In this document: positions 1 through 12,497 of the stretch, in pieces
How the letters are laid out: each line of letters opens with the position of its first letter
Numbering within the stretch: the stretch's first letter is position 1
DNA from: Epiperipatus broadwayi
Taxonomy: Eukaryota; Onychophora; Udeonychophora; Euonychophora; Peripatidae
Direction of reading: 5' to 3'
Assembly (NCBI GenBank): GCA_028023455.1
Contig: JAQFVV010006342.1
Coordinates: 2,439,001 to 2,503,000, forward strand
DNA: 64,000 nt
Notes under the pieces: generated by a model
The model's database searches: none
What the model saw: only the letters and a program-made list of their open reading frames with translations
What the model was told of the DNA's origin: nothing
Position numbers and translations under genes: made by a program

Positions 1-3000
1 TGTACCACCCTTTTGCAGTAAGTTGGGTGTGATCAAAAGAAGGACCCGTATTACTATCAGGAGTGCTTCCTCTCCAACGCTTCCAACTAAAAGCTTGATA
101 GCTGATGTCTGTATAGTTGCACTGGTGCTGTTCAAATGTACAATCATAACCACACTCAATTTCATCTTCACCATCTTTACAATTCCATTCAAAATCACAT
201 CTCTCTTTATCTTGGTAGCACGTCTCACCATCAGAACACTTATAGTGGCAAGGAGGAGGAGGGGTAGGTAAAGGTGGACATGTTCCTTTCATCACCTCTA
301 AATCATCTAATGCAATATTTCCATACCATCCTTTTATCGTGGCTTCAAAATAAAGTTTGTAAAACTGTGTTAGACTTTTATGTGGCAGCTGAATTTGATC
401 CACTATCCACATTGGACCTTGATTATCACTTCTATTCCAAAGTTGAACTGGTTTACTATTAATGGCATAACTTGAACCATAAACTGCTAATGAACCTATT
501 GTCTGGCCATACATATAATACCAAAATCGTAGACATAATGGTGTATTTGAATTAAACACAGTAGATACCAATTGTGCCTTATCTCCAGATTTTCGATAAT
601 AACTTTCAACATATACATAAGTTCCAAATTCTGTACTTAAAGTATGATCTACATCAGGTCCACTATATTTGCTTGAAGTTGGTCCAGAGAATCTTTCCCA
701 GTCAAAATCATCATCGAATGGCTCATTAGCCCATGTGCAGTAATCTTCTTCAAAATCACAGGATCCTGCTGCAGGACAAAAATTTTTTCTTTTAATATCA
801 TCAATTGCAATGGTGCTGTTTGAGCTGCCCACGACACCTTCATAAACAAGTTTAAAAACACGATTACTACTAGAGGTTACTTGGGCAGAATGCCATGTAT
901 GTCCATGATTTGCATATGCACCCCAAAGGAGATATAAAGAATTACTTTCTCGTTGATACAAATTTAGCTCATCTGCAGATGAACCAACCATATAGTACCA
1001 AAATTGAACACAAGAACTAGATATAGGGGTATATTCAGGACTGTTCAGACGAGCTTTTTTACCAATTAACTCTGATGAAGAATTAATACACATATAATGA
1101 CCAGCATTTGTTCCATATGTGTGATCATACAATGGTCTTTGATTGAAGATAGCCCCAGTACCTAGAGTCCAATCAAAATGATCAGCTACTTCTTGAGTGA
1201 AGCCACACAAACCATTTTCAAAATCACATTCATCTGATGGTGGACATGAGCCAATATTAAATTCTATATCATCAACAGCTATATCTCCAAAAATATTTTT
1301 ACCACTAATACCTTCAATAACAAGATGATAATTGCCGATATATTGAACATGTATATGTGCATATTTCCAGGTTGGGCCTTGATTACCAAATTTTGTCCAA
1401 ATTAAACTCTGAGACAAACTTTTGATATCTCTGATAAGCATATTAAGCCGATTAATGTGAGCGCCATACATGTGATACCAAAATTTAAAGCAAATTCCTT
1501 CTTTACGAATAGTCACTGGTGGACTGAGTAGTTTAGCACTATCATTCTCTTTACGATTATTAGTTTCAATGTATATATAATAACCATCTGAGGATCCAGT
1601 TGTATGGTCAAATTTTGGTCCTGTATTTGCAGTTGCTGTTTGACCTTTTTGCCGTAGCCATTCAAACTCACTGTTTTTATCATGTTCCCATTTGCAGAAA
1701 CTAGTTTCAAAATCACAGTTGTATGGAGTTGGAGGATATGTCACTGTAGTCGGAGCAATAGTTGTTACTGTTGGAATAATTGTATTGCAATCATTCTCAA
1801 GAATATCAATATCATCAATAGCAATATCACCAAATTGACTTTGGCCTTGGCTGGCTTCAAAAATAATAACAAAGTCTGCACCAGCATCTAATCTCACCTG
1901 TCCCTGATTCCATTTGTTGTTTTGGCTATGGGAAAGATTCCATAGAAGTAATGATGGTGCATCCTGAACATCTAATAAAGACATATATACAGCGAGGGTT
2001 TCAATGCCTATTCCATTCATGTGATACCAGAATGTTAAGCAAAGTTTATCGGTGGGAGTTATTGGTTCACTGATTAAATTTGCAACTTCTCCAGGGCTTT
2101 CAATATCTCTCGATGTTTCAATATACATATAATAGCCAGAAGCAGTACCTGTTGTATGATCAACAGTTGGACCAGTGAAAGGAGAGGGTGTTGCTCCTTG
2201 GCTTCTTAACCAATCAAAATCATCCTGTTTATCATTAACCCACCCACACATATCTTCTTCAAAGTCACAATGTCCAGATTGAGGGCAAGCTCCATCTCTG
2301 ATAATTATATCATCAATTGCAATATATCCATCACTAGAATCTAAAAATGTACCTTCGATGGTTATATAAAATCGTGAAGTCAGTGGCTCAACAGTTACTT
2401 GACCTCTTCTCCAAAGTCCACTCAAATCTCCTTTTTTCCTTAAAATAAGATCCTCTTCTACTTTATCTTGATCAGTTTCATATATATTTAGGAATCCAAC
2501 ACTACTATCATAGATCTGATACCATAATTGTAAACATCTCCTAGCAGAAGTGTCAAAAAGGGGACTGACTAATTTTGCTGATTTCATTTTATTTTGAGAT
2601 GAAGCAAATATATAAGCAAACATTCCTGTACTTGAATCAGTGGTATGGTCAGTATTTGGTCCCCATTTATGATCTTCACTGCTTCCAATTATCCATTCTA
2701 AATCATCATCAGAAGCCTGAGACCAAAGACCCAAGCCACCTTCAAAGTCACAGTTAGCAGTTGGAATGCATGGACTCATACTAGTCACTATATCATCTAA
2801 AGCAATATCTCCCATGTGTCCCTTGCCTATTTGTCCTTCAAATTTCAACTGATGTTCAGAGAACATTTTGATTGTTCGTTCTCCTTTTTCCCATCTGTTA
2901 CTTTTTGAGCCTACTTGCTGCCACAGGATTGCTTGATATGTATTATTGACAGCAATTAAACGTAATGCTCCAATATCTGGTCCATACATGTGATACCAAA

Positions 3001-5442
3001 AAGTGAAGCAGATTCCATAAGGTGGAGTTGGTGATAGAAAGTTACTCTCCAAATGTGCAACATCCTTGGGGTTTCTAGGATCTGAGGATTCTATATAAAT
3101 GTAAAAACCTGTGGCTGAGTTTGTTGTATGATCTACATTTGGACCAGTGTTAGCTGTAGCAGTTGAGCCATTTCCTCTGATCCAATCAAAGTTATCATCA
3201 TGAGCTTGCTGCCATTGACAGAAATCCTGTTCAAAATCACAATCTAAGGGTAGGGTGTTAGGATTACAATTAATAAAATCAAGATCATCAATAGCGATAT
3301 CATCAGAGCGAGCTGAAGTACCAGATCGTTTAGGAAGAGCTTCAAATCTAATTCTAAAAGGAGCATTTTGTTTTCCAATTAAAACACTACCTTGTTTCCA
3401 TTCATTTCCTTGATTTCCTTGTCTGATAAAGAGTGGCTGAGACAGAGTTCCATTGGAGTCAAGTTTAACCATCAATGAACCAATAGTATCGCCATTCATG
3501 TAGTAGTAAAATACAATGCTACATCTCACATCACATTCCTTTAGAAGTGGGCTTTCAAAAATTGCTTTACTTAAAAATTCACCAGTTGCTCCTTCTACCA
3601 GCATATAAAAACCATTTGATTTTCCTGTAGTGTGGTCATATGGAGGGCCTGTCCAATAATCAGAAATTGAACCTTGATGACGTTTCCATGCAAATTTCCC
3701 TGTGCTTTTATCTTTCCAACTACATTCATGACTTTCAAAGGTACAAGGACCACAGTTTTCTTCATCTGACTTATCATTACAGTTTACAGTCCAATCACAG
3801 ACCAATGATAATGAAATGCAGTTTCCATCAGTACATTGAAATTGATTGACACATGGATTTGGAGAAGTTGGAGCAATAGTTGAGGGCAGTGGAAGAGAAT
3901 CGTTAGCTTTAATACATCCATCAGAAAATGATAGGTCATCTAAAGCGATGTCACTCTCATAGCCATAACCTAATTCTGCTTCTAGAACAATTTGAAATTT
4001 GGTGAAGTCATTTAATGAAATACTCATTCTTTCCCAATAATGTCCCAAATTTTCGGATTGAGACCACAGCGGTATTAATGTTCCATTTATTTCTTTTCGT
4101 ACATAAACAGTCAAAATACCCATATCTCTTCCAATCATATAAAAAAAAAACCGGAATGTGCAGTTACTTGAACCATAATATACTGAACTACTAAGGCGTG
4201 CAACTTCTCCGTTGTAATGATCTGATGCTTCAACATACACATAATATCCAGTGTCCAAACCGGTTGTATGATCTCTCAAAGGACCTGTAAAAGAAGATGG
4301 TGTATGCCCTTGATGTCGTAACCAGTCAAAATCATCATCCATATCTTGAGTCCAATCACAGAATGACATTTCAAAGTCACACTGACTGTAGTTTTCACAT
4401 GACATTTCATCACTATTATCACCACAGTCATCAGTAAAATCACATAATCGATTTTTTTCCACACACGCACCTCTTTCACAGTGATATTGATCAGAAAAAC
4501 ATTTTTTTTGAATAAAAGGTAATTCACAATTCATTGGATGAATATCATCTATAGCAATATCTCCAAGTGCAGAAAAACTTCTTTTAGACTGAATAATGAT
4601 GTTGAATTTTCCTTCTACTCTTCCAAGATAAGCAATTCCTTTTTTCCATAAACTGCCCTGATTAAACATTATTTCCCAAATAACAGTCTTACGATTACCT
4701 TTTTTAATAAATACTGAAAGTGTCCCAACAGAGCTACCATACATATGGTACCAGAATTCAAATTGACAAGATGCACTAGCTTCATGTAAGAAAGGAGTTT
4801 GAACTTCAGCTTGTGATCCATATGATCCTGTAGATGAATCAACAAATAAAAAGTATCCATATTCTGATCCAAGTGTATGATCAACTGAAGGTCCTGTCAT
4901 GGCATTGACTGTTCCATTTCTGCCTCGTGACCACTGAAATACACCTACACTCACATCTGTATAATTACACCAGTTTTTTTCAAAGTCGCATTCTCCACAG
5001 TTGACTTCATCAGCACCATTGCTACAATCTAATTTAAAATCACATATAGCTGCAAGAGATACTTCTTGTTTATTTCCACAATCAAAAACAGTTACTGGAG
5101 GTTGAGTAGGACAGGGTCCATAATTCATTTCTAAATCATCAATAGCAATATCACCTACATATGTATTACCCACAGTACCTTCAATGATCAATCGATAATA
5201 CTCTTTAAAATTTAAATTTATACTAGCATGATTCCACAAATTTCCTTGATCTCCATTTCGACTCCATATAGGGTTTTTTTGGGATTTAATTCTGCTGTAA
5301 ATAGCTAGAGATCCTATTCCACTTCCCCACATATGATACCAAAAACTAAAGCAACGAGTAGAAATATCAAACTGTTCAGATAGCAGCAATGCTTTTTCTC
5401 CTGGTTTGCGGGGTAGTGAAGTTTCCACATAAAGATAATGAC
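1..5442 (-). CDS. Giant exon of a multi-MAM / LDLa extracellular protein (partial, runs off the window)
   Basis: The minus strand is open from 5442 to 1 in one frame (codon first bases at positions equal to 1 mod 3), 1813 codons without a stop. The 5' boundary is a T-tract plus TAG acceptor at 5443-5452, and the exon starts in phase 1. Each MAM domain opens with CDFE or CTFE and ends with an aspartate-rich GDIALDDI-like motif. MAM starts: 4990, 4381, 3745, 3241, 2752, 2269, 1717, 1228, 760 and 142 (the last runs off the window); 5442-5120 completes a MAM begun in the upstream exon. LDLa modules with CDF...C..DE spacing lie at about 5088-4995, 4501-4393, 3853-3748 and 250-146. Short Pro/Thr linkers precede some domains. 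MAM and LDLa are secreted or ectodomain modules for adhesion and ligand binding. The layout resembles MALRD1-type proteins, but orthology is not shown. No membrane segment is visible. Confidence 0.93.
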
Positions 5443-5879
5443 CTACAAAAAAAAAATATTTATTACAAAAAAAAATGTAAACATCAAAATAATGCAAAAA
5501 AGCTATTTACAATTAGAAAACATAATCAGTCAAATAATAATAAAAATATAACAGACAAAAAGCTTAAATTACAATAAACCATTTAAAAAAAAATCACAAA
5601 CTTGCAAATACAAAATATTGAAAATTTATTATTAATCATTCAATTATAAATTGTACTATTAATTTTTACAAACGGAATCTTGAATAAAAAGTCAAGAGAT
5701 AAGTTATTCCTGAAGTTCCATATTATCTGAATACTAATCTTTATCCGTCCTTTTTTTTAATGAACACGGCAAAGAAAAATTTCAGCATAAAATTTTATTA
5801 CCAAATGTACAGGGTATTTATATTTGTGATTTATATATATGTGTTATTTTTTGCTATTAAGGCTTTGACAATTTTATAT

Positions 5880-6180
5880 TGCTAATGTTATTAATATATG
5901 GTGTATCTGAACTTGGTTCAGTCCCATATGGTTATTTAAGTTAGATAGCTGGAATGGAGGACATATGAATGTCTGAAAATTTCAGATTGTCTACTTAGTA
6001 GTTATCCATTAGATAAAGTGCTGGGTTTGTCCTGGTATTTTTAATCTAATGCTTGAATAATCCTAGCACCTCATTGAGGAAGCCAGTAGCAGAAACTGGT
6101 CTGAGGTTGGGGATATTTTGCAAAGCTTGTTAAGAGCTTATTTGTGAGCTATATATATATAACATTTGTAATACAAGTTT
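5880..6180 (+). mobile_element. Decayed hammerhead-bearing short retroelement (copy A)
   Basis: It shares with 10570-10760 and 62350-62420 a block of the form 'tgaac..ggttcagtcccatatgg', followed about 150-200 nt downstream by a hammerhead-like fold and a TGGGGATATT-type sequence. It has no ORF. Its borders are approximate; family membership is inferred from shared order and wording of these blocks. Confidence 0.5.
6069..6106 (+). ncRNA. Hammerhead-like ribozyme, catalytic C3 mutated
   Basis: Stem I is CCTCA/TGAGG (6069-6073 with 6102-6106). The core TTGAGGA (6074-6080) equals CUGANGA except C3 to U. A short stem II (GC/GC) is followed by GAAA (6092-6095), a 2-bp stem III AC/GT and C17 at 6101. 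C3 is essential in known hammerheads, so this copy is probably inactive. Confidence 0.5.
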
Positions 6181-6225
6181 GTTAAATTAGATCATGTGAC
6201 ATATGACTTGATTTTTATATATATT

Positions 6226-6975
6226 TGGAGGTGAACCTGGGGTGATGGCAAAACACAATCACTCCCAAGTAAATTAAATTTAAAATTTACAAAAAAGTAT
6301 AATATTATTAAAGTAAGATATTAAAAAAAATGTTATATATATATATGAGATATTTAAGAGAGCATAAGATCATAAAATCTTTGAGATATCAACAAGTTAC
6401 TCCTCAGAGCAACTATGATTAACTTCATCAACCGCCATTAAGTACAAAGTCATCAATCAACATCCTTGAAATATCATGATCAAAATAAATACAATAAAAA
6501 TAGACATCAACAGTCAATCTAGTGACTGGATTGGAAATGCATCTTCTGGAAACCAGGCTAACTCATGAGCCATTGCCAGTTTGGGCAATTTTTTAAACAT
6601 ATTAATTTGGATGCACCATACGTAATAATAAAAAAAATCAAAGAAACAATAATATAAGGCCCTTAAAACATGCTGATCATCATCAATGCTCTGATGACTT
6701 GTACTAGCCAACTATAAACTTAACTTCTAATACGACTAAACTAAAATAAAATGTAGTGAATGGGTTTTAAAGAGTATTCTCTTTTGTGCCAACTAGGATG
6801 ATGATTGGTCATATCTGGATGCCAAAAAGTATCAATATACACCCCCATTTATATATAAGCAATTATTGCATGAATCTAGCTCAGAAGAACACAAGCTCTA
6901 TTACAACTGAATTCAAGTTTATTAATAACAATATTAAAAAAATGATAAGGTCTTTAAAATATGGTTTTACAATTA
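6226..6975 (+). repeat. LTR-like repeat family A (5' end missing)
   Basis: It matches the reverse complement of 38055-38857 almost throughout, for example 'acctggggtgatgg', 'ggatgcacca' and 'cttgtactRgccaactataaac'. The other copy starts with TGTAAC, as do other LTRs here, so I read this as an LTR with a truncated 5' end. It has no coding capacity. Confidence 0.65.
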
Positions 6976-7669
6976 GAAGCCTTCTGATTTTGACACAATA
7001 ATAAAAAATATCTCATGGTGATTTACATATATGGAATTTACAAAATTCAAATCATTACATTGATTTACATACATGTGATTTACATAATTCAAGTTATTTA
7101 ATTGATTTACATATATGTGATTAATACATTAGGCCTACTTAAAATTCATTAAGCACACAGGCATGTGGCTTGATATAAAATTAACATTGAGTTTATCAAA
7201 ATAAAAAAATTATTAAAAATATTATTTCATAATTCTATTTGACAACTATACATAAAATTCACACATACATGTGTATCTATGAACATATAGATGATATGAA
7301 TTAATATTATTAATTAGTCTCTTTTTTTCAGTCAATAAGTATTTTCTTCATTTTTTTTTACAAAAAAAAATAGTCATTTTTGACAGGTAACTCAAAAGTT
7401 TTTTTTTTTTTACGACACATTACTCTCAATTAATTAATTACATTTTTGAATCAATCTAAAAAAGATTTTTGATGTCCTCTTTTTCAAAATAAATTGTCCA
7501 TGAATCAATCATTACTTTTAGATTTTAATTCAATTGAAGCAAAATTATTTACTTATCTTTTAAAATATATAGATTTTTAAATGTCATTTTTACCAAAGAA
7601 ATTATTTAAAATTTCATTCTCATTATGTATAATGCTATTCTCTGTTGTAGATACATTTATCTGTGCTTC

Positions 7670-8618
7670 TTTTTGTGAGTTGGTCTTGGTGAGACAGATA
7701 TAATCCAGGATTGATCAGGAAGGTATAATTCAGGTATGATTGTTGGAATTGATCAGTTCCCTTCTGACTAGGATTGGTCGAGAAGTGTTAGCTGTTTTCT
7801 CAGAATACATTTATAGCTATGAATTAGAAAAAATCTTGAACCTTTTCCTCCATGTGAATTCAAACTCCACCATGAACTGTAGAGCAGCTGCTTTCTTGCA
7901 TTCTTAAATCTTCATGTAGTTTTCTGCATAACTCTACTAGCCATTTCTGCAACTAGCTTTATAGTTGCCATTTTCTGCTAAAGTTACCAACAAACTGCAG
8001 CCAACTCTTCACAAAATATTTTAGCCATCTTTGCAACAGCTATGAGCCAGCTGTTTTTTGAAAATATTATTAGCCAAGCCTTCTAGCCAGCTCTTACAAA
8101 AACAACAAGCAAACTGTTCAAAATAACAAACCAGATGGAACTGATATTTTATCAGACCATTTTATAAATTATATGAGGTGATAAAAAAATTAACTGAAAC
8201 CAGTTTTTTCTGTCTAATCCTGATCTTTTCAAAAAGATCATTAAACCTTTCAAACACAACTTTGAATTTTTACTGAAGGTGTGATCTACATGTTTTTACT
8301 TAAAGAAATTTACCAATTAATTAAAAGATTTCAAAAATAGACATTTTTGTAATTAGCAGAAAACATGCTTATTTTTACATTTCAAAGCTAGAGTAATAAT
8401 ATTACAATATTTAGATCTCTTTAAACATTTTAATTAATAATAAAATTCTATTTTAAATTAAGAGTTATTTAACCCTTTACAATTATTATTAATTCAAGTG
8501 AAATGTAGAAAATATCTACAAAAATTTATATCTGTTTATTTCTACTTTTCCTTTACTTCATATATGTGTGCATACACTCACCTATGTAGCTGAGTGCCAT
8601 GTAACCCAGTTGGTAACA
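7670..8618 (-). repeat. LTR-like repeat family B, minus orientation
   Basis: On the minus strand it starts TGTTACCAACTGGGTTACATGGC at its upper end and matches 34399-35060 (plus). Shared blocks include 'GGGTTAAATAACTC' and a cluster of AGCTGC/GCTGGC-rich short repeats. It lies next to the RTE LINE and has no ORF. Confidence 0.6.
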
Positions 8619-8655
8619 ATATATATATATATTGTATGGCTGCAGAAAGGGGTTT

Positions 8656-10437
8656 GCTGTTAACTGAGAGTGGGGACCATTTGATTCCTTTCCTAATGTC
8701 CACTCCATACGTTCTTGCCATTGCAGTTGTTATTACTATGTAATGTGGATGGGTTGCTCACCAACATGCATTAGCCAGCATAGTAAATTTACTGACTTTT
8801 TACCTCTGAGTTTAAAAGCAAGAAACACCATGGTTTTTGTTCTCAGTTGCATGATAAGGCAGAAGGAATATGTGTGAATGAAATTTTTTTTTCTAATAGA
8901 TATATATAATCATGAAAAACAAAAATACATTATGGCTGTTATTCCCAGAAGGCTGTTAAGTCATCAACCAAGGCAGCAGTAGTCGCTGAAGGTGAAAGAT
9001 GTTAAAAATTCCCCAATTGCTGACCTAGGATGCCATCTAATGATGACAGATCACTTTCAAGTAAAAGAAAATTGGAAGAACTGTCAAATATTAAATGGCA
9101 CATTATTAGACTTTGTGAAGTTAGATGAAAAGATGAAGAGACGATTTAAAATGACGTGTACTCTATTACAAAGGCACAAATATTGGACATATAAATGGAA
9201 TAGGTTTCACTATAAATAAAAAGTGGAAAAGCAACATTGTGGAGATAATGATGGTGTATTGGATAGAGTGGCAAGATTAGTTATTCAACATAATAGCAGT
9301 ACCAAATGCAAATAACTCAGGTTTATGCCTCAACAAGCTCTCATAGTGATGAAATAGTAGATTTTTATATGGATGTACAAAAAACTTTTGAACAGACTAA
9401 ACAACATTTTAAAATTATTATGAGAGACTTTAATGCTAGAATTGGTAAACAAATGAAAGATAAAAAGAATTGTGGAGTTTGCAGAAAAAAATATTATGAA
9501 TTCTTTTTTTGAAAAAAATGTTAAAAGGAAATGGACACATTTGACTAATAGAAAATAACTATTTCAAGATTTAATGCTCCTTAATAAATTTCAACACAGG
9601 AAGTCATCATCGATTAGTAAGTATAGGTTAATGCAAAACTAGACAAACAAAAATTATTAAAAAAAAACAATATCCACAGTTGATATTCCTAATTTACAGA
9701 AACATAAATTAGAACTTGCAAATAAATCGTTTTCAAGTTTTAGTAGATTTTGAACATGATTCAGATTTGAGTGAAATTAATAGGAAAATAACTGATACAC
9801 TTTTAAAAACTGCAACAAAGATAACTGTAGAAAAAAGCAGCAATGGACCAATAAAATTTCTACTGAGACTAGAGAATTTATGAAGAAAAGAAGGAATATG
9901 AAGATTTATAAAAATAATTCAATAAAAAGAATTGAATATCTCAAATTTTATAAAATGGTGTGAAAAAGAATTAATAATGATATAAAAAAGTATAATCGTG
10001 AACTAGCAAGGAATGCTATACAAAAGGAAAAAAGACTCAAGAGTGTAAAACAACATTTTGGTGTTGGTAGGCAACATATCTGCAACCAAAAAAAAGATGG
10101 AACTATTACTAAAAAGAGAGATGACATCGTGAAATGGGTAAAAGAGTTCTATCAAGAATTATATAGTAATAAAAAATAAATACCTCTTACATTTATTATA
10201 TCTTCTAAATTGCACAGGATTTTAAATGAAGAAGTGATACATGCAATTAAATTTATGAAGAAGAGAAAAGCTCTAGGTAATGATGGAATTATAATTGATA
10301 AATTAAAAGAAGCAGATGTAGAAATAGAAAATTTTTTGGCAAAATTATATACCCAATGTTTAAATATAAAGATGTACCAGATGATTGGAAGAATGCAGTA
10401 TTAATATTAATATTTAAAAAAGATGATAAATGTTATA
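8656..10437 (+). mobile_element. RTE-type LINE relic (endonuclease and start of RT)
   Basis: The 5' part (8656-8990) matches 18765-19140 and 57066-57440. It is followed by a broken APE-type endonuclease: a VYAS-TSSHSDE stretch at 9315-9350 and RDFNARIG, normally GDFNA, near 9424-9450. The RT N-terminus follows (EVIHAIKFMKKRKALGNDGI, from 10234). Frames are interrupted by several stops and shifts. The element stops at 10437 inside the RT, where the TA run and the retrozyme-like unit begin. The RTE clade is assigned from the ORF motifs and the C-terminus seen in the 51-kb copy. Confidence 0.8.
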
Positions 10438-10445
10438 TATATATA

Positions 10446-10944
10446 ACATACGCTTGATCGGTGTTTTTGGTAGAACGCCATCTGTGGACATAAATACAAG
10501 CGTTAGCAAGTTTTTTAACTTGCATTTTTGTTTATCATAAATGTACCTTTGAGGTCTTTCTTGCAATGATATAGATTGCAGAGGCTTCTACTATGTGGTG
10601 ATGCTGAACTGAGATCAGACCCATATAGCTATCTGGTTTGCTATGCTGAGTTTGAAGACATTACGTGTCTAAAAAATTCACACTTGCAAGCTGAATAGAA
10701 ATTGTTTCATAAACGCTCAGAGTTTGTATTTAGATCTAGTTTCTTTATTCCTGTCTTTCACTGATGATAGCAAATAGCTTGAAATCATGATCTGAAAGTG
10801 GAATTATAGTTAGAGATAGTGAATGCTACTCTGACGTTTATGTAAACAAAACATACGCTTGATCGGTGTTTTTGGTAGAACGCCATCTGTGGACATAAAT
10901 ACAAGCGTTAGCAAGTTTTTTAACTTGCATTTTTGTTTATCATA
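10446..10944 (+). mobile_element. Retrozyme-like unit with 94-bp direct repeats and a hammerhead ribozyme (copy B)
   Basis: A 94-bp sequence occurs at 10446-10539 and again at 10851-10944, nearly identical, with a period of 405 bp. The hammerhead at 10755-10798 is inside the single full unit. There is no ORF. One full unit plus a partial second unit is the layout expected from reverse transcription of a circular or multimeric small RNA, as described for animal retrozymes. A short LTR (TRIM-like) element is an alternative. Both ends sit in TA-rich runs, so target duplications cannot be read. Confidence 0.65.
10755..10798 (+). ncRNA. Type I hammerhead ribozyme, intact core
   Basis: Stem I CTTTCA/TGAAAG pairs 10755-10760 with 10793-10798 (6 bp). 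The core CTGATGA is at 10761-10767. Stem II is AGC/GCT with a T-T mismatch at its base (10768-10780), followed by GAAA (10781-10784). Stem III is ATC/GAT around an AT loop (10784-10791), with U16.1 at 10791 and C17 at 10792. All conserved positions (CUGANGA, GAAA, UH) are present, and cleavage is predicted after 10792. The base of stem II is weak. I checked the pairing by hand and ran no folding program. Confidence 0.75.
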
Positions 10945-10952
10945 TATATATA

Positions 10953-11629
10953 TGTAACTAGAGCCAGTAAAGGCATATACTTTAAGTAATAAATATTTAG
11001 TAGAGAAATAAATGGGGGGGGGAGGTATATAGGGTTCAAAGTAAGTAAAGTGGAATAAAGAGTAATTAAATCAAACCGTATTAACTAAATTAAATAATTA
11101 GAAATGCATTGTTTTAAACAGACTGGATTATCAAAAGAATTAATAGCCAAATGAATCTGTTTTGCACACACAGGAAAAATGTATTAATATTCCAGAAAAG
11201 AAGAGACGAGAGTGGGACTTCAAATGTGGGAGTATAAAAAAGCAGGAAAATAACTCTCAAGGTCTTTTTCCCATGGTTTTTCCTAAGTGCTGCTCCTTTT
11301 TCGGACTGTGATCCCAGGTTCTCGGTGCCTGTAGGTGAATCTGGCCGACTAAGGTAGAAACAGACCGCATGGGTCTTTATATAATTTTTAAATGCCCCTA
11401 AGCGGCTTTGCCGAGGGTTTATTTTCGTCACCCATGTAGACTGAGAGGGGTTTGAATTGTAATGCAATCAGACTATGTTTTATATATAAGTTAATCAATT
11501 ACTCATAACTGTTGTTTTGTTCTGATTTACTATGTACCAATAAAGATCTAATGTAAATTAGTTGGTTGTTCTTATTATAAAATTAAGTATTTAGATTTGC
11601 GATCGCTCAGCTACAGCTGAGAACACAGT
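10953..11629 (+). repeat. Solo LTR (TGTAACTAG family)
   Basis: It starts TGTAACTAGAGCCAG at 10953 and ends near GAGAACACAG at 11629. It shares 'gcctgtaggtgaatctggc', 'aggtctttt' and 'aaatgcccctaagcggct'-type blocks with the LTR at 58611-59140. No internal region follows. A minus-strand open frame over 11114-11467 carries no domain and is taken as chance. Confidence 0.7.
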
Positions 11630-12497
11630 TATATTGACCAAATATCTAAAAGAATTTGAACTTTCTTGTAAATTCCTCAGCACTTCTGTTTTAATCCTAC
11701 ATTGTGGTTAATATAGGAAATTGAACTTAATCATTATGCCAGAAAGTGTTTCATATAGACACTGATGAAAATTAACTCAAATACAAACATTTACATTGCT
11801 GCAGTTTTATGATATAATGATGAAAAAGGTTTAAGCTCTGCATTCCATCAACCATATAGTATTGTAGTTGAAGGATACTCAAATATCACATGATATCCAA
11901 GAAACAAACCCTTTGATTGTTTATCACTGGCCTATAATATGCCAAAAAAGACCACATTGGATCTTAAATTACTAATGTGATCATGAAAGCTTCAATGAAG
12001 CCAGTGGAGAGACGTGAGCTACTTTTGCGATGTTGATTGATGATTTAAAGAAAAACTTAATTGTGTTTTAGATAAATTGATTGCTTTATCATCCTTTGAA
12101 ACTGTTTATATCCAAATATGAATCTTCTGGAAAGTCTGCTGAGCTATATTTTTATAATAAGTAGTAACTTTTAACAGGATATGGGTTAAAAATAACATCA
12201 TAATTTAGTAATAGACCATGTTCCCAAGATGAACACTAACTGTTCGATATATGTGATCTGACCAAACAAATAGTGAAAATGTAGTTAAGCTGTATATACA
12301 TAGCAATATTTCATTTCTTTACTAAAGACTGGCTTCAAGTTGTCATCTTAAAACTTTTATAAAATGAAAAAAAAAAATTTTTTTTATAGTTAAAATACAG
12401 CATTAAGTTTTTTAAAAGTAAAATATTAATTTAAAATTTAATAGATGTTCTTCAATCACATATATTATGAAAAAAAATCAAGACTTTATAAACTTAC

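Larger units (their letters stand above)
5443..12497 (-). other. Intron of the MAM/LDLa gene, about 7.1 kb, filled with repeats
   Basis: It runs from the donor at 12497 to the acceptor at 5443. Repeats are listed separately: hammerhead-bearing relic (about 5880-6180), LTR family A (6226-6975), LTR family B (7670-8618), RTE LINE (8656-10437), retrozyme-like unit (10446-10944) and a solo LTR (10953-11629). The stretches 5450-5870, 6980-7660 and 11640-12490 are AT-rich with homopolymers and short TA runs, and I see no gene in them. Confidence 0.9.

Noticed and set aside
1-5000. Many 60-80-codon open frames on both strands
   Set aside because: They overlap the conserved MAM/LDLa frame in other frames and show no domain.
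8620-8640. TA-rich runs as promoters or origins
   Set aside because: Such microsatellites occur throughout the window and carry no other signal.
10446-10539. Relation of the 94-bp repeat to Merlin TIRs through shared CGCTTGAT and GCCATC words
   Set aside because: The words are short and in different spacing; probably coincidence.
11114-11467. 117-codon minus-strand ORF as a gene
   Set aside because: It lies within a solo LTR homologous to 58611-59140, where the frame is not kept.
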